A program made the position numbers and the translations under genes. This document shows, in pieces, positions 7,000 to 15,617 of a stretch of DNA of 21,030 bases. Within the stretch, counting starts at the first letter, position 1. Each line of letters opens with the position of its first letter. The DNA comes from UBA4661 sp002405405 (GTDB lineage Bacteria > Bacteroidota > Ignavibacteria > Kapaibacteriales > UBA4661). The notes under the pieces are model-generated. The model searched no databases. It was given only the letters and a program-made list of their open reading frames with translations, and had not been told where the DNA came from. Location of the stretch: positions 1 through 21,030 of the forward strand of contig DAIUAL010000031.1 in assembly GCA_036847245.1 (NCBI GenBank), in the 5' to 3' direction.

Positions 7000-8709
7000 A
7001 TGATTTTTCGCAGCTTGTTTGCTCTTGCATTTCTTTTGCTATCTTCATGTGCTTTGCACGCACAAACATTTGACATCGAAAATGACCCAGTATCTGCCGA
7101 TTTTATCAGCTTACAGACATTACGTGGTCGGCTCTCGCTGACAAACTCTGCTTTAGCACCGATGAGTCTGTCACGTATCAGCCAAGCTCTTCGCCGATCT
7201 GATCAGCACACTACCGTACTCGATGAACAACTGGCACATTATATCGCCAATTATTACGCACCGATTCTTCCAACCGGAACAGCATACTTGCCAACACTAC
7301 ACCATGAGAACTCACTACATTGGTTCTCTCATCAGGGCGGACGCTTTCGTGCATTAACCTATCAAGATTCTCTTATTCAGATCATGGCAGATGCGCAGGT
7401 CATGAGCAGATTTACTGACTTTACGCAGACAATTCCCACCCCATTCCCTTTGTATCCATCTAGGGTAGGAGCGTATTCCGGCTCCGTTGGCATTGGTCGC
7501 TTGGGGGCGCGAATTATGGGGAATTATGCTCGAACCTTTGAGTTCTTTTTAGAACTGACAAATGGTCGTTCCGCATTTGGTCAGGATTCTGTAGCATTGT
7601 TTACAGATCCCTTGCTCGTAGGTAGCACCAAATTTTTTGAAGACAATTTTTTTGATCGTTATCGCGGATACATTCAAGCACAGTGGAAACATTTCCGCGT
7701 CCGCTATGGTAGAGACCGCATGAGCATTGGCTTTAGCCCCATTGATAATCTTGCTCTCTCAGCACGTACAGCACCAATGGATGGACTGGTTGCCGATATG
7801 GAGTATGGGGGTTTTCGCTTTACAGCAATTCATGCCGGCATTGAGGGATTAGATACGAATAATCGAGCAGTTTTGAACAAATTTTTCGCACTACATCGTA
7901 TCAGTTTTGAGCCATCCGATCAATTTGCTTTTGCTATTACCGACATGATGATTTACTCAGGTCGTGGTGTCGACTTTACATATCTCAATCCACTATCATT
8001 TTATGTATCTGCCGGCTTGGGCACACTACAAAAAAATCGCGAAGACAACTCATCTTTACAGTTCGATATCGCGTGGCGCCCCAAGTATCTTCTCCCAAAT
8101 ACACTGATTTACGGTGCTTGGTTTATTGATGATATTAACCTTAGTACGATTGGCAAACAAATACCCGGTGCTAACACTAACAAGTTTGCGTTTCAACTTG
8201 GCGCTTCATGGACAAGTGATGCACTACCACTTATGCTTACGACTGAATATGTCCGAATTGATCCTTTTGTGTATGCACATCGCTCGATGGTCAATAGTTA
8301 CACGCATTTCGGTCGTTCGATCGGCTATCAAATGCAACCGAATAGCGATCGCATTGCTTTACAAGCTCGCTACTGGCTATCTCCTCGTACCACTATTCAC
8401 CTTGAAGCGGACTATACACGAAGTGGTGAAAACTTCCTTGCCCCCAATGGTAAAATTCTTACGAATAATCTTAATTGGGCGATTGGCAATGTTGGCAGTG
8501 ATATTGCGCGTGGCGATGATGATGTGTTGATCTATCGTGCATTTCTTTCGGGAAATCGTTCCGAAACAAGACGTATACGTGCGACACTCAGTACGGAGTT
8601 TTTTCCTAATGTTTTTTGTGATGCCAATCTGCAATACGAGTCACGTACCGGTGGTAATACCCCACGCACTTCAACAACACTGTGGTTAGAATTCCGCGTA
8701 GGGTATTAA
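7000..8709 (+). CDS. Wzi-like outer-membrane beta-barrel protein
   Basis: A 569-residue protein with a clear signal peptide (MIFRSLFALAFLLLSSCALHAQ) and then a long region of alternating hydrophobic strands ending in an aromatic residue (EFRVGY), as expected for an outer-membrane beta-barrel. It resembles the capsule-assembly Wzi family in several stretches: HRISFEPSDQFAFAITDMMIY, GVDFTYLNPLSFY, and YTHFGRSIGYQMQPNSDRI with nearby RYWLSP. Wzi proteins help attach or assemble surface polysaccharide, but in this phylum the group is broad, so an exact role is not claimed. The gene starts 74 bp after rsmI and could share its transcript. A strong hairpin at 8714-8757 follows the stop. A cysteine in LLSSC looks like a lipobox, but a normal signal-peptidase site (ALHA/Q) suits a barrel better. 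Confidence 0.68.
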   Translation: MIFRSLFALAFLLLSSCALHAQTFDIENDPVSADFISLQTLRGRLSLTNSALAPMSLSRISQALRRSDQHTTVLDEQLAHYIANYYAPILPTGTAYLPTLHHENSLHWFSHQGGRFRALTYQDSLIQIMADAQVMSRFTDFTQTIPTPFPLYPSRVGAYSGSVGIGRLGARIMGNYARTFEFFLELTNGRSAFGQDSVALFTDPLLVGSTKFFEDNFFDRYRGYIQAQWKHFRVRYGRDRMSIGFSPIDNLALSARTAPMDGLVADMEYGGFRFTAIHAGIEGLDTNNRAVLNKFFALHRISFEPSDQFAFAITDMMIYSGRGVDFTYLNPLSFYVSAGLGTLQKNREDNSSLQFDIAWRPKYLLPNTLIYGAWFIDDINLSTIGKQIPGANTNKFAFQLGASWTSDALPLMLTTEYVRIDPFVYAHRSMVNSYTHFGRSIGYQMQPNSDRIALQARYWLSPRTTIHLEADYTRSGENFLAPNGKILTNNLNWAIGNVGSDIARGDDDVLIYRAFLSGNRSETRRIRATLSTEFFPNVFCDANLQYESRTGGNTPRTSTTLWLEFRVGY

Positions 8710-8713
8710 AGAG

Positions 8714-8757
8714 TATCGGCATCACGTGTAAAGTAAAACTTTCTTGTGATGCCGATA
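8714..8757. terminator. Shared hairpin terminator between convergent genes
   Basis: TATCGGCATCAC at 8714-8725 and GTGATGCCGATA at 8746-8757 form a perfect 12-bp stem. The 20-base loop itself contains AAAGT-AAA-ACTTT, a smaller nested stem. The hairpin lies 4 bp after the stop of the Wzi-like gene and 25 bp beyond the stop of the converging GldM-like gene, so it is well placed to end transcription from both sides. There is no long T tract on either side, so its efficiency is uncertain. Confidence 0.7.
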
Positions 8758-8782
8758 TAATACACCTCATCTATGCTGGACT

Positions 8783-10993
8783 TTATCGAAGAGCAACATT
8801 CAGCGTGTGTGATGTAATGGCTGAATTACCGGTAGAAGTAAGAAGATTGACCGTGAGACCTTTGCTCTTATCACGATTGTCGAACGCTTCGCCATTACTA
8901 AACTCAACTTTCGCTATATAAGTTGAAACACCACCGTTACTTGCTTGCTTAGTGAACGAAATAATACGCCCTTTCACCGTTCCGGCTTGTGCAGACTGCA
9001 TACGAGCATTGACTGGCGTGTAAATAGGTATTCCGTTAGTGCAGTCAGCATCGGCACGAATATCTGCAACTAAAAGTTTCAATTCAACCATATATCGATG
9101 TTCTGGCTGTGTGCCACTCATACTGACATTGGTAATCGTCATATTCTGTGGTGCGATATAAGGTTCATCCATTTTGACTTCCGTTTTCCATTCTTTCAGA
9201 AGGACCTCATGTTTGGTGTGAGGTTCGATCCATTTAAGCTTGACCTTAGCTTCGCCGAGTGCTTTTGCAGGAATACATCGAACATTCACCGTTTTGCCAT
9301 TGACGGTTTGCGTTGCTTGCCCTGTTAATTCAACTATCGTGAAAAATTGGTTTTCAGGAATAGCCGTACCATCGGGTGTATTCAAGCGTACTGACATTAC
9401 TTTACCACCCACCATCCAATTTGCTATGGGACGTTGTGCTTCAGCTTGTGGCTCATAGAGATTTACTTGCGCTTTGTCTGTATTTGTGCCGTCGGTGATT
9501 TCTACACTATATGTACCTGCTTGCAGACCGCTGAGTGTTGCATACCATGCTATTCCTTTTTGCTTGATGCCACTGCCGGTATTCTCTGCGCTTGCAAGCA
9601 TTACTTGCATCGGGAATAATTTCACCTGTGCGGAGGAAATAACATTACCTTGCTCCGAGCGAACAGTCGCGCGGAGTTTTCCAATATCCGTACTCGATAC
9701 TCCTTCGACAACAGCATTGACACCATTGCCCGCAAATCCTGCGACACTATTCGCATAGATTTCTAATGTTGATTGTGCCGAATGTTTACGTATGACTTTC
9801 ACATCAATTGCCGTAACACCTTGATTTTGCTGAAAATTACGAGCGAATTGCGGTGTCAGCAATTTTGTGATATATCCATACAACTTAACAGCACGAATAT
9901 GTTTTGGTTCATCGCCTTGTGTCTTGAATCCGGCTTGCACGACTTGCGCATTATTATTGCGATCCGCTTCGGCATTTTGACGTGCTATTTGGATTGCTCG
10001 CTCAAATTGCTCAGATGTCATTGTTACGGCTTGCTCCATCGTAGGAACGCCATACCGTTTTGCCTCCTCATAACTGCTTGCCTGCATCGTGCGAAGCAGC
10101 CCCAATCGAATAGGCATTCCACCGACATTGACTTTACGAGCATCTTCTACTTGGCTATTGTCATCAGCTTTTGTGCTGACGCCAACCACATTATCCGACA
10201 GTGAAGCAAAAAGAAGTTTGCAGTGCAACGCATTCGTTCCATTGCCCTGATCGAGTGGCACATCGGCACGCTCTGGCACAAACTCCACACCAAATGCTCT
10301 ACGGCGAAATTCTCTCGTATCTGATTCCGCTACCGAATAAAAAAACCTCTTCTCGGTTGCATGACGCGGTGAGTATGTTTGCGATTCTCCCACCGGAACA
10401 GACAGTGTGTAGAGAGGATTCTGCCAATCATTCCGCGCAAGCATGGCGGCTTCATCAAGAACAAGTCGGCGATGCGATTTCAATAGCCAACGTGTTGGAT
10501 TCCCTAAAGAGTCACGAAGAGCTATATCGCTCTTACCATGCGGACTGATTGCATTGATCTGCGCTAATGCTCGTTGTGTGCCGATTCGATTCCACTCTGC
10601 ATCGACTGTTTCATCCGACTCCCCATGAGCACGATACGTGAGCAAATAATACTGCATATCGCGCACATTACCCCGTTGAATTTTCTCAACTAAGGTGCTA
10701 CTCGTGGCAGGATTGTTGACGGCAACATTGACGGTATATGTTCGCTTGCAGCCCTGCGGATCAGGTTGCTCCTCATCGAAGACAATGAGACCGCGCTGGC
10801 TGACATTGATGGGTTCAGATACTGCCGAAGGATTCATAAATACTAAAAGGGTTGCGACTTGCTCTTCAAGTTCTTTTTGCCGCTTGAAGAAAAGTTCTTC
10901 TGCTTCATCACGCTCGACAATGATAATGAGTAATTCCAATATCACAGCGAGGTACAGCACGAAATAGACTTTTGATGATGATGATTTTGACAT
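8783..10993 (-). CDS. GldM/PorM-like single-TM periplasmic protein (tentative)
   Basis: A 736-residue protein with a short cytoplasmic N-terminus, one TM helix near residues 9-27 (VYFVLYLAVILELLIII) and a long periplasmic part. Glu20 lies within the TM helix, which recalls the buried acid of ion-driven motor B subunits. After a charged coiled segment (about 28-48), the rest appears beta-rich with several Ig-like stretches such as LQAGTYSVEITDG. The overall plan matches GldM/PorM, the periplasmic arm of the T9SS motor, and the gene directly follows a GldL-like gene. Sequence similarity by eye is weak, so the name is tentative. The start at 10993 was chosen because AGGAAG lies just upstream; an ATG at 11071 would add 26 residues rich in Arg and aromatics. 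It ends with TAA at 8783, facing a shared hairpin. Confidence 0.5.
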   Translation of the reverse strand: MSKSSSSKVYFVLYLAVILELLIIIVERDEAEELFFKRQKELEEQVATLLVFMNPSAVSEPINVSQRGLIVFDEEQPDPQGCKRTYTVNVAVNNPATSSTLVEKIQRGNVRDMQYYLLTYRAHGESDETVDAEWNRIGTQRALAQINAISPHGKSDIALRDSLGNPTRWLLKSHRRLVLDEAAMLARNDWQNPLYTLSVPVGESQTYSPRHATEKRFFYSVAESDTREFRRRAFGVEFVPERADVPLDQGNGTNALHCKLLFASLSDNVVGVSTKADDNSQVEDARKVNVGGMPIRLGLLRTMQASSYEEAKRYGVPTMEQAVTMTSEQFERAIQIARQNAEADRNNNAQVVQAGFKTQGDEPKHIRAVKLYGYITKLLTPQFARNFQQNQGVTAIDVKVIRKHSAQSTLEIYANSVAGFAGNGVNAVVEGVSSTDIGKLRATVRSEQGNVISSAQVKLFPMQVMLASAENTGSGIKQKGIAWYATLSGLQAGTYSVEITDGTNTDKAQVNLYEPQAEAQRPIANWMVGGKVMSVRLNTPDGTAIPENQFFTIVELTGQATQTVNGKTVNVRCIPAKALGEAKVKLKWIEPHTKHEVLLKEWKTEVKMDEPYIAPQNMTITNVSMSGTQPEHRYMVELKLLVADIRADADCTNGIPIYTPVNARMQSAQAGTVKGRIISFTKQASNGGVSTYIAKVEFSNGEAFDNRDKSKGLTVNLLTSTGNSAITSHTLNVALR

Positions 10994-11084
10994 ATACTTC
11001 CTGAAGAAAATTTCTAAAAATCTGTACGAAAATCTCCACAGTAAATCTCTACGAAGAGAATACGTGTACATATTGGCTCGTCAT

Positions 11085-11969
11085 TTATAGTGGCTTCGAC
11101 ACGGAGCGAGCTGTATCCATACTTTCACGCATGATGTCCATCATCACCTGGCGAATGAGGGCTTCGGGAATATGAACACTGCCTTGATCACTCACCACCA
11201 TCGTTCCCTCCGGCACAGCAATAATTGGTGGTGTAGCAATCAATGGTTGCCCAATCGAAGCTGAATGTTCCTGATTATGAACAATCAAATCTTCGTTGTC
11301 TTCCGGTGTGAAATACAGCGTAATTCCCAACAACATGAGCAAACAAAATTCCAAGCTAATTGCAGCAAGCACGGGCGTAGGCTGGGTTGGTGGGATAATT
11401 TTCAATCCTCGCAAGCCGATCACACCAATGAGTATTGCCGCACCGATGTATGCAAGACCACTGACATCATTGCTATAACGATGCGTAAAATATCGGCGCA
11501 TAAAGTAATTGCACTTACTCAATCCACTCCAAGCTCGCTCATAGAAATTCGCATCACCATAATGCTCTGCAAGCGATGCTACATGCGCCGACACCAAACC
11601 ATAACGTGGCGAGAGAAAACCTGACAAAACAAGTGCCATAGCCAGTCCTGAGAAAAACGACAACATGCCGAGCGCTACATGTACATTGATGCGAATATCT
11701 TCGCCAGTACCGCTCAAGACAGGCGAGCGCAACAGCCATGCAAAACCATTGGAAAAATCTGCTGAAAAGGGGGCACTTTTGCTTGAAGCATTAACAAGCA
11801 AAGTCTGCACATCCATACCATGAAAAATAGACGAAAGAAGCAGTGATTGCGCACCTGCAAGAAGTCCGAAGTGAATCGGCACGGAAAAAACAAGAGCAAG
11901 AATCCCAACAAGTACGGCGTGGGTTGAATAGGCACAAGTATAGGCACTCGCTTTCATTAATGATTGCAT
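11085..11969 (-). CDS. GldL-like four-TM inner-membrane protein (tentative)
   Basis: A 294-residue membrane protein with about four TM segments: near 19-48, 95-119, 172-190 and 199-220. The last pair resembles the GldL signature: YIGAAILIGVIGLRGLKII, then a Pro-rich turn, then LAAISLEFCLLMLLG and TPEDNEDL. In GldL the first helix carries a key Lys and the second a key Glu needed for proton flow; Lys190 and Glu207 lie in matching places here. Unlike canonical GldL, two extra TM helices precede the pair and the cytoplasmic tail is only about 70 residues, ending in a helix with many Met and Arg. The start at 11969 is supported by AGAGGAG seven bases upstream. The GldM-like gene follows after 91 bp. 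No GldK or GldN neighbour is present. A motor role is inference. Confidence 0.5.
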   Translation of the reverse strand: MQSLMKASAYTCAYSTHAVLVGILALVFSVPIHFGLLAGAQSLLLSSIFHGMDVQTLLVNASSKSAPFSADFSNGFAWLLRSPVLSGTGEDIRINVHVALGMLSFFSGLAMALVLSGFLSPRYGLVSAHVASLAEHYGDANFYERAWSGLSKCNYFMRRYFTHRYSNDVSGLAYIGAAILIGVIGLRGLKIIPPTQPTPVLAAISLEFCLLMLLGITLYFTPEDNEDLIVHNQEHSASIGQPLIATPPIIAVPEGTMVVSDQGSVHIPEALIRQVMMDIMRESMDTARSVSKPL

Positions 11970-11975
11970 AAAGCA

Positions 11976-11983
11976 ACTCCTCT
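11976..11983 (-). promoter_or_regulatory. Strong ribosome binding site for the GldL-like gene
   Basis: AGAGGAGT on the minus strand lies seven bases before the ATG at 11969. It is the best Shine-Dalgarno match in the window and fixes the start; most other genes here show weak or no such motif, as is common in this phylum. Confidence 0.6.
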
Positions 11984-12126
11984 GATAAAAAGTATAAAGA
12001 AAACCGATGATCGTGTATGAATTATGCGAACCATCAGAAGGTATCCTTGAGGTCTATCTACTCTCTCCTTGAATGCGTAAAAAAATTATTCTCAGCTAGG
12101 CGGCATTGATTTTTTGATCGACACAA

Positions 12127-12178
12127 ATCCCTTCTTCTATGGCTTAGTATCATTCTTCCGCTCCACAGAAGAAGGGAT
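12127..12178. terminator. Long-loop inverted repeat between transglutaminase-like and GldL-like genes
   Basis: ATCCCTTCTTCT at 12127-12138 and AGAAGAAGGGAT at 12167-12178 are perfect 12-bp inverted arms around a 28-base loop. The element lies 19 bp after the stop of the transglutaminase-like gene in its direction of transcription and about 160 bp before the GldL-like start. It may end or attenuate transcription between the two genes. No clear T tract follows, so a processing or mRNA-stability role is also possible. Confidence 0.5.
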
Positions 12179-12197
12179 ATCTTCTCAATTCTGCTTG

Positions 12198-14174
12198 TTA
12201 TTTGTTAGCGTAAGAGTTTTGAGGACGGTGTTGCTGTATTGCCTGCATACTTGCTTTTCGCTTACCAACATGAAAGTAATATGCTCCCTGCTCCATGCGT
12301 TGATACACGGGATGATAGTACTCGTATTCAAACCACACCTTATCGCCTTTGGCAAGATTCGGTGTCGTTGTTATGGTAGCGATGTTGTTGTGTACTGATA
12401 TAACTTGTTTCTCGCACTTTTTGGGATTATCCCTGTTTTGCACCCAGCGCACATTGATACAAGAATCAGGCATAAGAAAACGAATCGTTACTTCTTTACC
12501 ATGCTCCAACCACTCTGTTTGCGGAGCAATAAGCATGGCTTTGTAGCTACGAGTAAGGGTTGATGGTGCTTTGCGGAAAGAAATACCCACATCAGCAACA
12601 GGATGCCATTCTGCATTCTTTATGAGGGTTTTCCTACGTTGCTTCTGTTGCCGTGCTAAAGCAAGAGTATCATAGCCATACACAGTACAGGTGTATTCAC
12701 CCAGCGTTGGAGCGCGCAGTGTTACGGTAAAAATGCCGTCCTTGACTTCCTCCTTTATCGCATCAAGAAGTTCGATTTGCAAATTATTCGAGAATGAAAT
12801 GTTGTACGTATAATGCGGTCGTGTGGTGAATTGTAGCGTAATGACTGAATCGGCGATAATCATTGTTGAGTCTGCATGACCAAGAAGTTGGATGTTACTC
12901 TGTAATTGCCGATTGCAGTGATACTGACTTTTCACATGGGGGATTGTATCCCCTACAACCACTACTTTTTGGGCAATGAATTCTTCTGGCGCAATCATCG
13001 CATTTGTGTCGGTAGAATATCTATTTCTTTCTTTAACAAAACGGTAAAGCGATAAGCTATACAGTCCTTGCTCCGGGAAATGCACTTTGAATGACTGACG
13101 AAACATCTTTTGCGTAGCGGACACCATATCGACTACTTTATCGGTGCTGTGATTATATACCAAAATGTAATAGTCTATCGAACCAAGATCATTTTTATAA
13201 GGCGCAAGAATATCAATCGGAATAGTTTCTTTCGATTGGAAATATGAACGCTCCTCCATCTGCACTTTGAAGTCGAGTGCGATACCTGCACCATACGGCA
13301 CAAAACGGAGCATACGGTCAGCATGATGCAAGGGTTTTGCTTGCAGATAGTCCTCGATATTCTTGTAATGATGAATATCCGACACAAGTTCGGGATCGCG
13401 TAAGAAATAGGAGGAGTAAGATACAGGAACAATACTGTCAGTTCCCTCGTATCGAGCCATTCTTACTCCCCATGTCGGATCACAGAAATATCGTCGTCCG
13501 TCAAGAATAACATGATTCCACACATGACTCACACGCTCCAAACCACCAACACTGAGTGGTTTGTATCGCATTGGGCAAGAAGTTGTTCCGCGGACGATGC
13601 GAGATTGAACACCAGCATAAAAGCACATTTCATCAAACATACGGGCATAGCCACCACATACTGTTGTACGTGTCCGAAGCACCTTGCTTGGCTCGACCTC
13701 TGCCTCGTACTCGCAATCATCATAGACTTTTTTGTCGTACGTCAGATTGAGATTCATCCATCGAAATATCGCCCAGACTTTTTCGTAATCGTTTCGCGCT
13801 GGAGCAATCACCGTGTAGGTCAAATCCTCAACCGAACGAAAAGACTTTTTACCTAATGCACGAAGACAAGTATCTATGGCAAAAAATCGAATTTTCTTGA
13901 ACACACTATCTTCTGGTAGTGGTAGCGATTGTACACGATCTTGTTCGAGATCAGGTGGAAAGATATTACTGCGTTTATTCCGATCATACAGTGGGGGCGA
14001 TTTCTTCATTGGTACTTGTGTCGAAGGCACACTGCGTACTGTTGGTGTTGTGGTTTTTATCATGTGTTGTCCGTATGCTTGCGGTGTACACCAAAGAGCA
14101 AGAATAACATAGACTATGCGTGCCAAAGCACTTGTTGTTTGGAGCATTGTTCGTGTTTGCGAGTATTGTGTCAT
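12198..14174 (-). CDS. Secreted transglutaminase-like (KY-type) protein
   Basis: A 658-residue protein with an N-terminal signal peptide (hydrophobic ARIVYVILALW, cleavage probably after AYG) and a transglutaminase/protease-fold core near residues 115-240. The expected catalytic triad is present: Cys173 in TTVCGGYARMF, His217 in VSHVWNHV and Asp232 in YFCDPTWG. The spacing and surroundings (AIFRWMNLNLTYD, VCGGYA, CDPTWG) resemble the KY/CYK3 group, found in bacterial secreted proteins of unclear substrate. The rest, about 400 residues, looks beta-rich and may be Ig-like binding domains. The start at 14174 has AAGGA a few bases upstream. It lies upstream of the GldL-like gene on the same strand, separated by 228 bp containing an inverted repeat. 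The enzyme could cut or cross-link peptides at the cell surface; this is inferred from the fold. Confidence 0.75.
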   Translation of the reverse strand: MTQYSQTRTMLQTTSALARIVYVILALWCTPQAYGQHMIKTTTPTVRSVPSTQVPMKKSPPLYDRNKRSNIFPPDLEQDRVQSLPLPEDSVFKKIRFFAIDTCLRALGKKSFRSVEDLTYTVIAPARNDYEKVWAIFRWMNLNLTYDKKVYDDCEYEAEVEPSKVLRTRTTVCGGYARMFDEMCFYAGVQSRIVRGTTSCPMRYKPLSVGGLERVSHVWNHVILDGRRYFCDPTWGVRMARYEGTDSIVPVSYSSYFLRDPELVSDIHHYKNIEDYLQAKPLHHADRMLRFVPYGAGIALDFKVQMEERSYFQSKETIPIDILAPYKNDLGSIDYYILVYNHSTDKVVDMVSATQKMFRQSFKVHFPEQGLYSLSLYRFVKERNRYSTDTNAMIAPEEFIAQKVVVVGDTIPHVKSQYHCNRQLQSNIQLLGHADSTMIIADSVITLQFTTRPHYTYNISFSNNLQIELLDAIKEEVKDGIFTVTLRAPTLGEYTCTVYGYDTLALARQQKQRRKTLIKNAEWHPVADVGISFRKAPSTLTRSYKAMLIAPQTEWLEHGKEVTIRFLMPDSCINVRWVQNRDNPKKCEKQVISVHNNIATITTTPNLAKGDKVWFEYEYYHPVYQRMEQGAYYFHVGKRKASMQAIQQHRPQNSYANK

Positions 14175-14333
14175 GAGTTCCTTAACGTGAGTTCAAGAAA
14201 AAACCATTGAAGAAGAACCTGAGAATCAATACTCGATAGAGATGCTCCGAAGATGTTATACAAAAAGAGAAGTATACTAATGACTGATATATACCAAAAA
14301 CAAGACGATACTTTTAGGATGTGGATAGTGTTA

Positions 14334-14365
14334 CAATGATTTTTATGCCAAAAAATAAATCATTG
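14334..14365. terminator. AT-rich hairpin with T run in the divergent region
   Basis: CAATGATTT at 14334-14342 and AAATCATTG at 14357-14365 form a perfect 9-bp stem with a 14-base loop, followed on the plus strand by ATTTTTCC. The form suits an intrinsic terminator on the plus strand, yet no gene is called upstream on that strand. It could end a small RNA or antisense transcript. Confidence 0.4.
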
Positions 14366-14529
14366 ATTTTTCCTTAAAAAACCTGCATGACAAGTTTTTA
14401 TGCGGTTGTTGTAGTGTCTGACTTGTACGATAATCATACATTGTCAAATAACCTCGGACACTCTTTTCTTTCTCTGTGTGTTTGTAGGATAAGGTAGGGT
14501 GCTTTTGCGTAGTTTTGTGCGTTTGTTGC

Positions 14530-14544
14530 ACACTATTATAGTGT
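14530..14544. promoter_or_regulatory. 6-3-6 palindrome upstream of polyprenyl synthase gene
   Basis: ACACTA-TTA-TAGTGT is a perfect palindrome with a 3-base spacer, 43 bp before the ATG at 14588. It overlaps TATTAT, a possible -10 element, and so is placed like an operator. The match could be chance in AT-rich DNA. Confidence 0.25.
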
Positions 14545-14587
14545 ACAGCGACCCTTCATCATTGTTTTTGTTTGTTTATTTCTGCCG

Positions 14588-15562
14588 ATGACTCTTGATT
14601 CCATTCTCAAACCTGTCGCACCCTATCTTGATGAGTTCGATGCGGTCTTCAAGCAACAAATGAAGTCGAATGTGATGCTTCTCGACACTGTCGTAAAGTA
14701 TATCATCAAGCAACGCGGCAAGCGCGTTCGTCCCGCATTAGTTTTGCTGTGTGCCGCTGTATGTGGTGGCACAGTTCCCCACCGCGCATACATAGGCGCG
14801 TCGATGGTGGAGTTACTCCACACAGCAGCTCTTGTGCATGATGATGTCGTTGATGAGGCAAATGAGCGACGTGGTATGCTATCGATCAACGCCGTCTGGA
14901 AGAATAAAGTTGCCGTCTTGGTAGGTGATTATCTTCTCTCCCGCGGCTTACTAGTCTCAGTAGATAATACTGAATTCGAGTTTCTGCGTATTACCAGCAA
15001 TGCAGTACGGAGAATGAGTGAAGGGGAACTTCTTCAAATTCAAAAATCTCGTCAGCTTGATATTGATGAAGAAACATATTTTCGGATCATTTCTGATAAA
15101 ACTGCATCGCTGATGTCCACTTGCTGTGAAATTGGTGCTGTTAGTGCATCAGATAATCCTGACCATCGCACTGCACTCCGTGATTATGGTGAACTTGTAG
15201 GTAATGCATTTCAAATCCGTGATGATGTTTTTGATTATGTCAGTAAAGGGAGTATCATCGGCAAACCTGTCGGCAATGATGTACAAGAGAAGAAAATCAC
15301 TCTGCCGTTGATTTACGCACTCCGTACTGCTGACAAAAAAGAAGCAAAACGTATTATCAAATTGATTAAGTCTTCGCCGGACAAAGCAGAAGTAAAACAG
15401 ATAGTAGAATTTGTTCGAGCACATGGTGGTTTAGATTATGCTACAAATCGCGCCGAAGAACTGATTGTACAGGCAAAACATAAACTTGATATTTTTGATC
15501 ACTCAGCGGCAAAACAGTCACTGATTGATTTTGCTGATTTCGTCGTACAGCGTGCATTATAG
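14588..15562 (+). CDS. Long-chain polyprenyl diphosphate synthase
   Basis: A trans-isoprenyl diphosphate synthase of 324 residues, which extends an allylic diphosphate with isopentenyl diphosphate to make the side chain of quinones (in this phylum usually menaquinone). Both aspartate-rich metal-binding motifs are intact: DDVVD at 85-89 in LVHDDVVDEANERRG and DDVFD at 212-216 in QIRDDVFDYV. GKRVRPAL near 44-51 binds isopentenyl diphosphate, and KTASLM at 171-176 is also conserved. The residue five before the first motif is small (Ala80), which fits a long product such as octaprenyl. It resembles IspB. It ends with TAG, 55 bp before the subtilase start on the same strand, so co-transcription is possible. 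No clear ribosome binding site was seen at the ATG. Confidence 0.9.
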   Translation: MTLDSILKPVAPYLDEFDAVFKQQMKSNVMLLDTVVKYIIKQRGKRVRPALVLLCAAVCGGTVPHRAYIGASMVELLHTAALVHDDVVDEANERRGMLSINAVWKNKVAVLVGDYLLSRGLLVSVDNTEFEFLRITSNAVRRMSEGELLQIQKSRQLDIDEETYFRIISDKTASLMSTCCEIGAVSASDNPDHRTALRDYGELVGNAFQIRDDVFDYVSKGSIIGKPVGNDVQEKKITLPLIYALRTADKKEAKRIIKLIKSSPDKAEVKQIVEFVRAHGGLDYATNRAEELIVQAKHKLDIFDHSAAKQSLIDFADFVVQRAL

Positions 15563-15617
15563 TTTTCATAACAGTAACACAGACACTTCATTTCATCACA
15601 TTGTCGAATATACTCGT

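Larger units (their letters stand above)
14175..14587. other. 413-bp divergent intergenic region
   Basis: This AT-rich stretch separates the minus-strand transglutaminase-like gene from the plus-strand polyprenyl synthase gene, so it should hold promoters for both. It contains two inverted repeats, listed separately. No tRNA or recognisable RNA fold was seen. A possible 62-codon minus-strand frame at 14343-14531 has no ribosome binding site and no recognisable features, and is not called as a gene. Confidence 0.6.

Noticed and set aside
7000..7066. Lipoprotein signal in the Wzi-like protein
   Set aside because: LLSSC resembles a lipobox, but the rest is a barrel and ALHA/Q is a good ordinary cleavage site.
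14343..14531. 62-codon minus-strand frame in the divergent intergenic region
   Set aside because: It has no ribosome binding site or recognisable motif, and its end runs into the AT-rich hairpin.
15525..15617. Upstream start of the subtilase
   Set aside because: It would overlap the end of the polyprenyl synthase gene and bury the signal peptide behind 31 unrelated residues.
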